Source: Salvelinus alpinus | Lineage: Eukaryota; Chordata; Actinopteri; Salmoniformes; Salmonidae | Reading direction: 5' to 3' | Length of the DNA stretch: 64,000 nucleotides | Assembly: GCF_045679555.1 (NCBI RefSeq) | Contig: NC_092093.1 | Location: forward strand, 62,809,390-62,873,389 | In this document: in pieces, positions 19,484 through 30,813 of the stretch | Layout of the letters: each line of letters begins with the position of its first letter | How positions within the stretch are numbered: the first letter of the stretch is position 1 | Notes under the pieces: generated by a model | The model's input: the letters and a program-made list of their open reading frames with translations, nothing else | Told to the model about the DNA's origin: nothing | Database searches by the model: none | Position numbers and translations under genes: made by a program

Positions 19484-20262
19484 TAAATATAAAAACAATG
19501 TGCAACAATTTCAAAGATTTTACTGAGTTACAGTTCACACTTCTCCAGCGTGCCAGTTGGCATCGAAGGTGAGCATTTGTCCACTGAAGTTGGTTACGAT
19601 GCCAAACTGCTGTCAGGTCAAGACCCTGCTGAGGACAATGAGTACAAGTACGCAGATGGTCTTTCCTGAGACGGTTTCTGACAGTTTGTGCAGAAATTCA
19701 TCACTAATGCAATCACACAGTTTCATCAGTTGTTTGGGTGGCTGGTCTCAGACAATCCTGTATGTGAAGAAGCCAGATGTGGAGGTCCTGGGTTGCAGTT
19801 TTTAAATGTGGTGTGCGGTTGTGAGTCCGGTTGACGGACTGCCAAATTCTCTAAACAACGTTGGAGAACGCTTAGGATAGAGAAATTAACATTGGATTCT
19901 CTGGCAACAGCTCTGGTGGACATTCCTGCAGTCAGCATGCCAATTGCACGCTCCCTCAAAACTTGAAACATCTGTGTCATTGTGTTGTATGACAAAACTG
20001 CACATTTTAGAGTGGCCTTTTATTGTCCCCAGCACAAGGTGTAATGATCATGTTTAATCAACTTCTTGATATGCCACACCTGTCAGGTGGATTATTTTGG
20101 AAAAGGAGAAATGCTCACTAACAGGGATTTAAACAAATTTGTGCACACAATTTCAGGTAAATAATATTTCTGTGCATATGGAACATTTCTGGGCTCTTTT
20201 ATTTCATCTTATGAAAACTGGGGCCAACACTTTACATGTTGAGTTTATATATTTTTTCAGTA
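19484..20262 (-). mobile_element. Tc1-like element, internally deleted
   Basis: Ends resemble CACTGAACAAAAATATAAAC-type repeats (worn). Minus-strand frame 19,726-19,995 reads RERAIGMLTAGMSTRAVARE, the first helix-turn-helix of a Tc1 transposase, and then drifts out of frame. The catalytic half is missing. Same family as 5492 and 59,423. Confidence 0.8.
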
Positions 20263-20559
20263 TACTTTGCAACTACTTAGCATGTTAGCTAACCATTCCC
20301 CTCACCCTAACCTTAACCGTTTTTGCTAACCCTTCACCTAACCTTAAACGTTTTAGCTAACCCTTCTTCTAATCCTAAACTTAACCCTTTAACCCAACTC
20401 CTAAATTTAACTTTAACCCTTAACCTTAACCCTTAGCCTAGCTAACACGAGTGAGTTAGCTAACATTAGCCACCTAGCAAAAATGCGTAACATATATGTT
20501 CTGTAAAAATCCTAACATATTGTACTTTTTGCAAATTCATAACACAGTCGTGAAGAGGA

Positions 20560-21350
20560 CACGACAAAACCTATGCCCCCCTCAGGAGACTGAAAAGATT
20601 TGGCATGGGTCCTCAGATCCTCAAAAGGTTCTACAGCTGTACCATTGAGAGCATCCTGACTGGTTGCATCACTGCCTGGTATGGCAACTGCACGGCCTCC
20701 GACCGCAAGGTACTACAGAGGGTAGTGCGTACGGTCCAGTACATCACTGCGGCCAAACTTCCTGCCATCCAGGACCTCTATACCAGGCGGTGTCAGAGGA
20801 AGGCACTAAAAATGATCAAAGACTCCAGCCATCATAGTCATAGACTGTTCTCTTTGCTACTTCACGGCAAGCGCCAAGTCTAGGTCCAAGAGGCTTCAAA
20901 ACAGCTTCTACCCCCAAGCCATAAGACTACTGAACATCTAATCAAATGCACACTGTTGCTACTCTCTGTTATTATCTATGCATAAGTCACTTTAATAACT
21001 TTACCTACTGTACATGTATATATTACCTCAATTACCTCGACTAACCCCAGTACCCCCTGTATATAGTCTCGCTATTGTTAATTTGCTTCTACACCTGCAT
21101 TGCTTGCTGTTTGGGGTTTTAGGCTGGGTTTCTGTACAGCACTTCGAGATATTAGCTGATGTACGACGGGCTATTTAAAATAAACTTGATTTTGATTTGA
21201 TTTGAATTTACTGCTGCTCTTTAATTATTTGTTACTTTATTTCTTATTTTTCCTTTAGGTATTTTTCTTAAAACTGCGTTGCTGGTAAGTAAGCAAGGTC
21301 TACACCTGTTGTATTTGCAGCATATGATAAATACGATTTGATTTGATTTA
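20560..21350 (+). mobile_element. LINE 3' end with ORF2 C-terminus
   Basis: Frame 20,605-20,883 reads MGPQILKRFYSCTIESILTG then CITAWYGNCTASDRKVLQR, the C-terminal part of a fish non-LTR retrotransposon ORF2. A 3' UTR follows, with AAGCCATAAGACTACTGAAC and a tail TTGATTTGATTTGA. It is 5'-truncated. Confidence 0.8.
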
Positions 21351-21599
21351 ATACAAATTGTAAATCATAACATATCACCCGAAATGGGTGATGGACAGCC
21401 ATAAATGAATAGCTACTGTACCATACGAAACATAACATATCATACTAAATGTACATATAGGATAATACGAAATGCTCTGAGAACAGGTTGCAACACATGC
21501 TAGAACGCGTCAATAGGCTCTCGCTAGCTCGTGCTTGGCTCTGCCCATCTTCTTCCTTGTTCTGACCACTATGATTTTTGGCCTTTCTAGGGAGTTTTT

Positions 21600-21737
21600 C
21601 CTAGCCACCGTGCTTCTACACCTGCATTGCTTGCTGTTTGGGGTTTTAGGCTGGGTTTCTGTACAGCACTTTGAGATATCAGCTGATGTAAGAAGGGCTA
21701 TATAAATACATTTGGTTTGAAATTTGATTTGATGATT
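21600..21737 (+). mobile_element. LINE/SINE 3'-tail copy
   Basis: GCATTGCTTGCTGTTTGGGG and the next 100 bases repeat 21,095-21,205 almost exactly and end in TTTGATTTGATG. It is a short 5'-truncated retroposon. Confidence 0.8.
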
Positions 21738-21779
21738 CACTTGCTAAACTTGGAAACGACAGGATTTGGTCGATCTTGG

Positions 21780-22034
21780 GTTAGTTATAAACATCTTCGG
21801 CCCTAGTGTCCTGGCTGACAGAAAAAACGCTCTGATTGGCTCTTCGTCTTGTCAGTCACAACGGAACTGTTCAATCAGCTGTCTTCACACAGAGGCCGTG
21901 ATGAATCGTAAAATGTACCCGTTAGCTAGCTAACGTTAGCTATTTGACAATTGTATGACCGAAACAGCTTTCTTTTTTTAACCTAATCGCTGTCATTGTA
22001 TAATCAAAATAACGGGAGATCACTTGGAGAAAAG
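21780..22034 (+). promoter_or_regulatory. armc1: Probable armc1 promoter and non-coding exon 1
   Basis: GATTGGCT (inverted CCAAT, 21,833) and CAATCAG (21,872) lie upstream of a donor-like AAAAG/GTAATA that would end an untranslated exon at 22,034. The coding exon at 23,130 has its own acceptor, so an upstream exon must exist; this is the nearest plausible place. The start site is not determinable. Confidence 0.4.
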
Positions 22035-22569
22035 GTAATAATATGCTAATACTGACTAACGTTAGCTACTGTAGCCCAGAGAGTAATGTGTTTCTGGTTG
22101 TCCTGGGCGTGTTTTCAGAGGTTATGCGTGGACAATCAATGCTACAGCAAGGTGAAGGAACCAGCTAACGTTAGGAATTCTTACAGTTCTGATTATAAAC
22201 ATGGATGGCCATTCACCATCACCCATTCATTCAATTTGCATTCAAACGATTGTGAAAAAAAGGCAATGACAAACTAGCTAGCTACATTGGTTAGCTAGCC
22301 CGCTAACCAGTTTGCTAGCTAGTGGTTTTGGCTATTGATCTTGCTTGCGACTGGTTGTTCAGAATAAAACTAGGGTAATTCTTAGTAAAAAAATCTCCAT
22401 ATTTGCTTTATTTTGGTCCGTTGGGCATTTTGTTGTAACTGTGGCCTCCATAATGAGCCTTATTTGCTAACCTGCACTATGTACTGGCCCATTTCAGAAC
22501 AGCCTGCTAATGTGACGTTAACAGTACTATATCATTACATTGTTTAATTAAACCTGTGTCATCATGTGT

Positions 22570-22755
22570 CACAATTTTTATTTATTTTTTTCACCTTTAT
22601 TTAACCAGGTAGGCAAGTTGAGAACAAGTTCTCATTTACAATTGTGACCTGGCCAAGATAAAGCAAAGCAGTTCGACACATACAACAACACAGAGTTACA
22701 CATGGAGTAAAACAAACATACAGTCAATAATACAGTAGAAAAATAAGTCTATGTA
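22570..22755 (-). mobile_element. L2-type LINE 3' fragment in armc1 intron 1
   Basis: CACCTTTATTTAACCAGGTA and TGACCTGGCCAAGATAAAGC match the 3' end of the larger LINE at 48,436. It is 5'-truncated to under 200 bp. Confidence 0.85.
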
Positions 22756-23129
22756 ATGGACTGCCACGTTTTATGTTTCAGCCAAGTGTCTGAATAAATA
22801 ACTAGCACTTTTTTTTTTAACCTGCTTTAACATAGTTGTGTTAGTAGGCTTACAGACAAAAATAATAATGGTGTTGCTTTTTATGTGACCTGTCAAATTG
22901 ATTTGTTTTTCACAAATCACAATCTGATGCTCATACTGATTGCAGTATTTGAACAGATCGATACATAATGTGTTATTGGCAGTGTCTTTTCAATTGGTTG
23001 GTTTGGTCTTGCAGTGAATGTCCCACAAATAAAGGCATTAGAGACTGTTGCCACTGAAACAGATGCGATTGTAATGAATATGTTCGGTACTGTACAGCTA
23101 AATCTAACTTGATCCTATTATACCCACAG

Positions 23130-23338
23130 TGTAAAGAGGCTGGTTTGATGTGCACGGCACTGGGAGAGGAGGCACCATGAGTAGGGAGCTGGATGCGCTG
23201 ACTGTGGTGAACCAGCTACGAGATCTTGCAGCTGACCCCCTCAACAGACGAGCCATAGTACAGGACAACGGCTGCTTACCGGGCCTCATCCTCTTTCTGG
23301 ACCACCCCAACCCTCAGGTCGTCTACTCAGCATTATTG
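23130..23338 (+). CDS. armc1: armc1 exon 2 (first coding exon; ATG at 23,177)
   Basis: Acceptor TACCCACAG precedes 23,130; 47 nt of 5' UTR lead to GGCACCATGA, a good Kozak context; donor TTG/GTAAGG ends the exon at 23,338. Residues 1-54 read [40 protein letters not shown] and [14 protein letters not shown]. This is the armadillo-repeat portion of ARMC1 and matches the human protein as I recall it nearly residue for residue ([32 protein letters not shown]). ARMC1 is a cytosolic and mitochondrial-surface protein reported to influence mitochondrial distribution and to associate with the DNAJC11/MICOS bridging complex. All six coding exons (162, 92, 184, 117, 75 and 195 nt) join in phase to 825 nt, or 274 residues plus stop; human ARMC1 is about 282. 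Confidence 0.97.
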
Positions 23339-23420
23339 GTAAGGCTCATCCACCATCATTTGGTCATTTTGTTGGTTATGCAAGGTCAGGAGTATTCCTT
23401 GCTCCAGGCCCTGTAATGCA

Positions 23421-23960
23421 CAGTGGTTGAAAAAGTACCCAATTGTCATAATTTAGTAAAAGTAAAGATACCTTAAATGAAAATGACTCAAGTAAAAGTG
23501 AAAGTCGCCCAGTAAAATAATACTTGAGTAAAAGTATTTGGTTTTCCATTTTTTTAAGTATCAAAGGTAAAAGTGTAAATCATTTCAAATTATTATATTA
23601 GGCAAATCAGACGGCACGATTTTCTTGTTTTTTAAATTTACGGATAGCCAGGGGCACACTCCACACTCAGACATAATTTAAAAACAAAGCATTTGTGTTT
23701 AGTCAGTCCGCCAGGTCAGATGCAGTCAAGATGACCAGGCATTTTTTCTCTAAGTGTGTAAATTAGACAATTTTCATGGCCTGCTAAGCATTCAAAATGT
23801 AACGACCACTTTCGGGTGTCATGGAAAATGTATGGAGTAGAAAGTACATTATTTTCTTTAGGAATGTAGTGGAGTAAAAGTTGTCAAAAAAAATATAAAT
23901 AGTAAAGTACAGATACCCCAAAACACGACTTAAGTAAAAATCCTGGAAAGTACTACTTAA
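23421..23960 (+). mobile_element. hAT-like non-autonomous element in armc1 intron 2
   Basis: Begins CAGTGGTTGAAAAAGTACCC and is dense in AAGTAAAAGT and ACTTAAGTA words; the inverted far end is worn. It shares ACGGATAGCCAGGGGCACAC and GCTAAGCATTCAAAATGTAA-type words with the split copy at 7021/8816. A CAGTGGT-type end is typical of hAT elements. No ORF. Confidence 0.7.
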
Positions 23961-24180
23961 GTATGGTTATGCAGAAATGTGACCTGATCCATTGATCAAA
24001 AGGAATTGGAACAGGGAAGAAAGATCTAGGCTAATCTTGAGTGTACCAGCAGTGTGCACATATTCTCGTACTGCTCATGATAACAAGTGTCAGTCTGTGG
24101 AGTTTATTTACACAAGTTATGTAGCTGTCCTCTCGAGGGGTTCTAAAAGTGAGGTGGTTTGTGTGTTCTTGTCATGTGCC

Positions 24181-24193
24181 CCCCCCCCCCCCC
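24181..24193. repeat. Poly-C tract
   Basis: A run of about 14 C in armc1 intron 2 ends at CGCTGTCC. Length is likely unstable and hard to sequence. Confidence 0.85.
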
Positions 24194-24658
24194 GCTGTCC
24201 AGTTGTGTCAGGACAGGTTAGAGTGATGGTGTGTTCTCAGGCATATCTCCAAGAATCCGCACACACATCTGAGTGGTTTATATAATAGTTCTTATTTAGT
24301 GGTGACCTGGACACTGTACTTGTTGCGTGTTTGCATTGGTTATGCAACACACACATACCCAGTACTTGCTCTTGCTGCACGTAAGTGGCTGGTTGGCTGC
24401 TTAGCCATGTGTGGTGTGTGTTTGTGTATGTGTCTTTGCTTGTCTGATTTTTAACACACACTACAGTGTTTCCCCTATTTTTTACCCCCCCACCTCCTAC
24501 CGCTACTACCAATGCAACCCACCCCCCCTGCAGCAGCAGCCTCAACCCTTGCCACCACTACTGAAAACAATTCTGGGGGAAACACTGTGCCCTGACAGAC
24601 ATAAAACCAAAGATGGTGTTAGGTCAGTTTGAGGTAATGGTTTCTCTTGTCCTTCCAG

Positions 24659-24750
24659 GCAGTGCGCTACCTGGCAGAATGTCGGACCAACAGAGAGAAG
24701 ATGAAGGGAGAGCTGGGCATGATGCTGAGTCTGCAGAATGTCATGCAGAA
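24659..24750 (+). CDS. armc1: armc1 exon 3
   Basis: Acceptor CCTTCCAG, donor AGAA/GTAAGT, 92 nt, phase 0 in and phase 2 out. Residues 55-84 read [20 protein letters not shown] then [10 protein letters not shown], continuing the armadillo region (human [20 protein letters not shown]). No frame defects. Confidence 0.97.
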
Positions 24751-25944
24751 GTAAGTCCCCTCCCCATCACCGCCACTGCACTGCATCAGAATGAGCAGAC
24801 AGACACACACACATGGAAGCATACTGTGCACTTTTCACTTAAACCTCATCCTAGTATTTCTCTTGCTTTCAGCAGGCAATATGTGCATGTTTGCAAATGT
24901 TCTGGACAGGAAGGTTGTCTAAGGTTGACATGTAAGGATGAATTTGATTAATTCTGAATTAAAGTGGGTCTGTAAACAATTAATTTGCTGTTTCCACACA
25001 TTGAGGGATTTAATGCAACCTGCCACTTGTTTTTTTTAAATATCACAATTAATCTAGTCAGTGTTCTCACTGGCTTTTGTTAAATGCTGAACAATGTTAG
25101 GGTTGCCAGGTATTTCTCTCAAGGACTGTTATATTGGGCTGTGCAGCCAAGATCTACACTTTCATCACTGCGTCTGTCATGTTCATGTCCATTGAATGCC
25201 ATTTAGCCAGGCATAAAACATTTACAATTTAATTTACCCTTACTATATACCCTTTATTATTTAGGAAGCCCTTATTGACCCTTATTTTTATCAGTTGACT
25301 GAGAACATATTCTCTTTTACAGCAACGACCTGGGGAAGAGTTATAGGGGGGAGGAGAGGGTATAAATGAGCCACCTTTGGGTATCTTGCTAAATCAAAAT
25401 GGCCGACACATTGTGGTCACCCAGAGGCGGCTCTCTAGTCTTTAGATGTGTGTGATGCTCCAGATCGGGTTGTTGGGTGAGAGTATCTGGAGGGTGTTTG
25501 GCGTTACGACTGCTGCTTATCACTGGCACTAAGATGGAGATATGCCAGCGGTTGGCAGGCCCATACCAGGCTGTATGATCTTCTCCTAGGGCCCAACTCT
25601 CTGTGAGACTGACCCTGGGCCTGGAGCTAACCAGCCAGTCACTTCAGCTAGTGACAGGCCCTGTCAAGAAGGGCCCTGTGGTCACACCGGCTCCCCCTGC
25701 TACCATTCTACACACCCTGACTTTGGGCAGAGGTCGTTCATGGCTGGAGAGAGTGTGAACACAAGACTTAAGGGAGGGACAGGCTAGCGAAGTTTCTCTA
25801 TGTTGGTGTTAACACCAGTCCAGTCCCAAGGCTCTGCTGTTACACTCTGTGTGGGGATTCATTTTATTTTAAAGCTGTTTCGAGTCCTTTAATGAAAATT
25901 GGTAGTGATACCATGTAGCTTGTGGAAGGTGCGTTGTCTAGTCC

Positions 25945-27425
25945 ATTCGTAAAGTATTCAGACTTTTTCCACATTTTGTTAGGTTACAGCCTTATTCTAA
26001 AATTGATTACATTATTTTTTCCACTCATCAATCTACACACAATACCCCATAATAACAAAGCAAAAACAGGTTTTTAGAAATTGTTGCTAATTTATAAAAA
26101 AACAAAAAACATCAGACCCTTTACTTTCTTTAAGCACATTTGGCAGCGATTACATCCTCAAGTCTTCTTGGGTATGACGCTACAAGCTTGGCACACCTGT
26201 ATTTGGGGAGTTTCTCCAATTCCTCTCTGCAGATCCTCTCAAGCTCTGTCAGGTTGGATGGGGAGCGTTGCTGCACAGCTATTTTCAGGTCTCCAGAAAT
26301 GTTCGATTGGGTTCAAGTCCGGTCTCTGGCTGGGCCACTCATGGACATTCAGAGACTTTTCCCGAAGCCACTCCTGCGTTGTCTTGGCTGTGTGCTTAGG
26401 GTCGTTGTCCTGTTGGAAGGTGAACCTTCGCCCCTGTCTGAGGTCCTGAGCACTCTGGAGCAGGTTTTCATCAAGGATCTCTGTACTTTACTCTGTTCAT
26501 ATTTCCCTCTCCCCTGACTCGTCTCACAGTCCCTGCCGCTGAAAAACATCCCCACAGCATGATGTTGCCACCACTCTTCATCATAGGGATGGTGCCAGGT
26601 TTCCTCCTGACGTGATGCTTGTCATTCAGGCCAAAAAGTTCAATCTTGGTTTCATCAGACCAGAGAATCTTGTTTCTCATGGTCAGAGTCCTTTCGGTGC
26701 CTTTTGGCAAACTCCAAGCGGGCAGTCATGTGCCTTTTACTGAGGAGTGGCTTCCGTCTGGCCACTCTATTGTAAAGACCTGATTGGTGGAGTAATGCAG
26801 AGATGGTTGTCTTTCTGGAAGGATCTCCCATCTCCACAGAGGGACTCAGAGTGACCATCAGGTTCTTGGCCACCTCCCTGACGAAGGCCCTTCTCCCCCA
26901 ATTGCTCAGTTTGGCCGGGCGGCCAGCTCTTGGAAGAGTCTTGGTGGTTCCAAACTTCTTCCATTTAAGAATGATCGAGGACACTGTGTTCTTGGGGGAT
27001 CTTCAATGCTGCAGACATTTTTTGGTACCCTTCCCCAGATCTATGGCTCGACACAATTTTGTCTAGGAACTCTATGGAAAATTCCTTACACCTCATGACT
27101 TGTTTTTTTCTCTGACATACACTGTCAACTGTGGGAGCTTCTATAGACCGGTGTGTGCTTTTCCAAATCATGTCCAATCAATTGAATTTACCACAGGTGG
27201 ACTCCAATCAAGTTGTAGAAACATCTCAAGGATGATGAATGGAAACAGGATGCACCTGAGCTCAATTTTGAGTCTCATAGCAAAGGGTCTGAATACTTAT
27301 GTAAATAAGTTTTATTTTTAATACATTTGCAAAAAAAATCTAAAATTCTGTTTTTGCTTTGTCATTATGGGGTATTGTGTGTAGATTGATGAGGCTGTAA
27401 TTGAACAAAATGTGGAAAAAGTAAA
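25945..27425 (-). mobile_element. Tc1-like transposon relic in armc1 intron 3
   Basis: Inverted ends share ACTTTTTCCACATTTTGTT and the inner ACACACAATACCCCATAAT. Minus-strand frames give [46 protein letters not shown] (first Asp) and GGNIMLWGCFSAAGT in separate registers with frameshifts. The insertion is antisense to armc1. Confidence 0.88.
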
Positions 27426-27453
27426 GGGGTATTATGAATGCACCATGTATATA

Positions 27454-27512
27454 TGTGTGTGTATGTATGTATGTATGTATATATTTATATATATGTGTGT
27501 GTATATGAGAGA
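27454..27512. repeat. TGTA/TATA-rich simple repeat
   Basis: GTATGTATGTATGTATGTAT and neighbouring TATATA words beside the right end of the Tc1 relic. Confidence 0.85.
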
Positions 27513-27947
27513 GCGATATATGATCGTAAGTAAGGTTTGCTATTATTATGTGTTAGTCAAATATTATATCTGTTTGGGCTTCTTGCAGTCAATTTGCAGT
27601 CTACAAATGATTTGTAATTATGTTCCGGCACCCGGCCATTCGTTCAAGAAAAAATCCTCCTGCGGCTGAATCTAGCTGATGATCCCTGATCTAGAGCTTA
27701 GCCATGCTCTCCGCTAAGGAGGCATTGTACTTCTATTAGCCAAGCTAACGTATGCTTCAGAAATCATATTTACTGATCAATCTCGCTCTTTCAATTATGA
27801 TCTGTCTGATGTTCTCTGTTGAATAAGAAGACTTTTAATACTTTCATTAACAGTATAGCCTAATTATTAGACATTTTAGAGACTGACAGAGACCTTTGTG
27901 AATGTTTGGCCGTTTTTATGATTGTAGTGTGGTAATTTCTCCTTCAA

Positions 27948-28352
27948 CAGGGCTGTCTATTTATTCAGTGGAAAGGTTAGGTAGTGACAAGCCTGTCACA
28001 GTGGCTCTCTGTAAGCGTATGGGACCCCCCCTCCCCCTCATGCAGCTGGACAGCTCTCTTACCATGCAGTTTGTCTGGCAGAGCGACGACCTTTAGAAAT
28101 ATCAACCACTCTGAGAGAGACATGGACAGGCTTAGACCACAGAGGACAGGACACTGAACTGTAACGGAGACCGCCGTCGTCCTGTTGTACAAAGAGACAG
28201 AGTAGACATGGATACTTTTTACTGTGTATGTCCACTTTTCTTTTGACTTGGATTCATTGCTACCATCTTGCCCTTGTCTGGATTTGAGGAGAGTATGACG
28301 AAGAAGTCAAGGTTTTAAAAATTAATGTAAAAAAAGAAATAAAAATCTCTAA
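27948..28352 (+). other. Unassigned 3'-exon-like segment in armc1 intron 3
   Basis: A pyrimidine-rich stretch and CTTCAACAG (ending 27,950) precede an open frame reading GLSIYSVERLGSDKPVTVAL, CKRMGPPLPLMQLDSSLTMQ and FVWQSDDL, with a stop at 28,094-28,096. About 250 bp on is AAATAAAAATC (28,341), a possible polyadenylation signal. The frame has protein-like composition and no repeat character, but I do not recognise the family. It could be a retrocopy 3' end, an alternative last exon or chance. Splicing from armc1 exon 3 would put it out of this frame and stop quickly. Confidence 0.35.
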
Positions 28353-28453
28353 CAGCAAGTATGCATTTGTTTGCTGAGAGAACTGTCCACAAAATTATTT
28401 GAAAATTAAATGTTTTATACTTAACCTCTCTCGTTCTTTCTCCCCTCTCTCAG

Positions 28454-28637
28454 GAGCAGCTCCCCAGGGGAGACCAAGCTGCTGGCGTCTGAGATCTATG
28501 AGATTCTGCAGGCAGCTGGTAATGAGGCAGAGCAGGCTGAGGCTGCCTCCTGCAGACGCAAGGCCCACTTCTTCCTGGGCTCCACCAACAAGAGGGCCAA
28601 GACCGTGGTGCTGCACATCGACGGCCTGGATGACTCG
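28454..28637 (+). CDS. armc1: armc1 exon 4
   Basis: Acceptor CTCTCTCAG, donor TCG/GTGAGT, 184 nt. With two bases from exon 3 it encodes residues 85-146: [40 protein letters not shown] and [20 protein letters not shown]. The last part starts the heavy-metal-associated-like (HMA) fold of ARMC1 (human [17 protein letters not shown]); the metal-binding Cys pair of true HMA domains is absent, as in the mammalian protein. Confidence 0.97.
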
Positions 28638-29258
28638 GTGAGTGGATAGTGGTGTCTCCACCTTGTACAAACACTATGACACCTGAGGAGATCAGTTTGC
28701 CAAACCAAAAATCCAGGCTTGATTCCAAACTGTTCTTTTGCTTCATGACTTCTGGCCTTAATGTGTCTCACTGGAATCAAAACGGGTGAGGAATCAAATC
28801 TGTCTTTATAGTGATAGGCTAACACATTTCGAGAAGTCACCACCACTAGAACCCCTGAGACAGGCATAATGTTGCTCTGTTGTCACGGTGACCACAGTGT
28901 TAACAGAGGTTGTCAGGGAGTGTAGGTCAGTGTTGTAAATGTCAACCATTGAACAGCAGGGTGTTGAGATCAGACCTGAATACCACACCACAGGAGAGCT
29001 GCACCTGTCCCTGATCACATTACACCAGACAGACTCAGTGACACACCACTCATATCTCCACACACACTGGACAATGAGAGATGAGCTCTTTTGAAATGTC
29101 ATGTTGATTGTTATGTTGCTGCTGTAAATGTAATGTAACAGGAAACCCCTTCATCCGAATAGAACGTAGATGGTTACATTTGTATCCGGCGCTGCTTTCA
29201 CGTCAATATTGTATTTTCTCGTCCTCATTTTGTTTATTTTCCCCCTGCTGTCTCTCAG

Positions 29259-29375
29259 ACTCGGAGAAGTCTGTGTGAGGAGGCCCTGTTGAAGATCCGG
29301 GGGGTGATCAGCTTCACCTTCCAGATGGCTGTGAAGAGGTGTGTGGTCAGGATCCGCTCTGACATCAAGGCTGAG
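29259..29375 (+). CDS. armc1: armc1 exon 5
   Basis: Acceptor GTCTCTCAG, donor GAG/GTGAGT, 117 nt, phase 0 on both sides. Residues 147-185 read [20 protein letters not shown] then [19 protein letters not shown], the core of the HMA-like domain. Conserved with human ARMC1 except for conservative changes. Confidence 0.97.
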
Positions 29376-29506
29376 GTGAGTCCGACCACAAAAGCGCGCT
29401 CCATCCATTAAACACTGCACTCTGGCCAGAGAAGAAGAGTTTAAAACATCAGTTATTTTGGTTACAAATCTGTTATACAAAGACCGCCCATCTTTGTGTT
29501 CCTCAG

Positions 29507-29581
29507 GCACTGGGCACGGCGATCAACTCCACCAAGGTGATGAAGGCTGCACAGGTGGTGAAGGGAGAGGATGGAGGAGAG
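29507..29581 (+). CDS. armc1: armc1 exon 6
   Basis: Acceptor GTTCCTCAG, donor GAG/GTGAGT, 75 nt, phase 0 on both sides. Residues 186-210 read ALGTAINSTKVMKAAQVVKG then EDGGE, ending the HMA-like domain and entering the acidic linker. Confidence 0.96.
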
Positions 29582-29608
29582 GTGAGTAGAAGGAGGGGGA
29601 GGGATAGT

Positions 29609-29880
29609 ACTCAAATCAAACTCAACTTTATTTAAAGTGCATTTGAAATCGCAACATTTTATAGTAAAATGAACGTGGGGGAAAAAAACTGAAGGTAATA
29701 AAATAGATTAATAAAAGAACATCAAGCAAAAAACCTTCTCTAAAATAATAGTGAAGCCATTGTTTTAAAGGTCAAGCTAAATAACTAAAATAATTTATTA
29801 AAGACCAGGCTGAAAAAGGTGAATTTTCAAACGTGATTCAAAAATCTCAACTGTGACCGGTTGCCCTGTTACCTGACAGG
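29609..29880. repeat. Possible dispersed repeat in armc1 intron 6
   Basis: ATCAAACTCAACTTTATTTA with following AT-rich sequence looks like an old retroposon 3' end in reverse. No second copy in the window confirms it. Confidence 0.35.
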
Positions 29881-30171
29881 GCAAGTCTTTGTGGTGGGTT
29901 ATATTAGGGTGCTGTGGTTCATTGTCTAACTCAAACGGTCCACACCCAGTGGGAGTAGGCATGGTAGAGCTGGAGATGCTTCTGTGTCTCTGTGTGATGG
30001 GGATGGTAGTTATTTGGAGTGACTGTTAGCTTGTCATATCTCTCTGTCCTGAGGGCGTTACTCACCGCCTAGTCACATGACCAATCCCAGCATGCCCTCG
30101 AAGCAGTGTGTCACGACACCCTGTATCTATAGGAAACCTAACCCCATGAACCCCCTACACCCATCAAATGT

Positions 30172-30290
30172 TATGTCACAGTCTACACCTGTTGTTTACG
30201 AAGCAGAACAGTGAAATGCTTACTTAAGGGACCTTCCCAAACATGCAGAATACCATAAAAAATACATGAGGATGATAGGATAAAAACATT
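30172..30290 (-). mobile_element. Short LINE 3' fragment in armc1 intron 6
   Basis: CAGTGAAATGCTTACTTA and flanks resemble the fragment at 33,754 (CCGTGAAATGCTTACTTACG). It is about 110 bp and worn. Confidence 0.5.
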
Positions 30291-30618
30291 AGTAACACAA
30301 GGAACTCCCCCTCCCTGCTGAAGTAGACTAGACTAGACCACTGCTCCCCTCCCCCTGGTCACTGTGATGGTAGGCTGGGGGGAGTTTTATCAACAGGAGC
30401 CACTGCGCCTCACTGACCTGCTGCTGTTCCCCTGCTGTCCAGCAGGGGGAAGAGCTGGTTCACTTATGTTTCAGACATGGCACTAGAGGTCGAGAATAGT
30501 TTGAGGTTGCCTGATCTTGGTTTTGTTTTGTTGTCTTCACTATATATTTTTTATGTCAAACCAGTTTGCCACTAGGTAGGGATTCTGAACTATTCCCTGT
30601 TGTCTTTCTCCCCCCCAG

Positions 30619-30813
30619 CTGATGCTTCCATTCCAGGAGGGTGCAGAGGAGGCGGTGGTGGAGCACAACGAGGACATCCCAGACTACCTCCCTGAGGAGG
30701 AAAGCCCGTCTCAGGAGCAGGACAAGGCCGTGACACGCGTTGGCTCCATCACAGATGGCGTGGGCTGGCTCAGCACAGCCGCCAACTTCCTGTCCCGCTC
30801 CTTCTACTGGTGA
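30619..30813 (+). CDS. armc1: armc1 exon 7 (last coding exon)
   Basis: Acceptor CCCCCCAG; TGA stop at 30,811-30,813. Residues 211-274 read [40 protein letters not shown] and [15 protein letters not shown]. The C-terminal [14 protein letters not shown] is the hallmark end of ARMC1, reported to help mitochondrial localisation. The 3' UTR follows; I see no AATAAA in the first several hundred bases, so the transcript end is not placed. Confidence 0.97.
   Translation: MMLPFQEGAEEAVVEHNEDIPDYLPEEESPSQEQDKAVTRVGSITDGVGWLSTAANFLSRSFYW

Larger units (their letters stand above)
19247..21490. mobile_element. Inverted-repeat element with nested Tc1 and LINE
   Basis: The left end CAACCTGGTCTCAGAGCATT plus TCGTATTATTCTATA, and the right end read in reverse complement, CAACCTGTTCTCAGAGCATT plus TCGTATTATCCTATA, form about 35-bp terminal inverted repeats. 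The interior holds a tRNA-like patch (GGTTGCGAGTTTGAATCTC, near 19,399), a block of degenerate CTAACC words (20,283-20,460), a Tc1 copy and a LINE fragment. Without the two insertions the host element would be about 0.65 kb. No transposase is present. Confidence 0.7.

Noticed and set aside
20283..20460. Interstitial telomere
   Set aside because: CTAACC-like words are irregular and lie within a dispersed element; not a (TTAGGG)n tract.
28395..28867. Minus-strand ORFs over armc1 exon 4
   Set aside because: Antisense shadows; the plus strand has splice sites and a recognised product.
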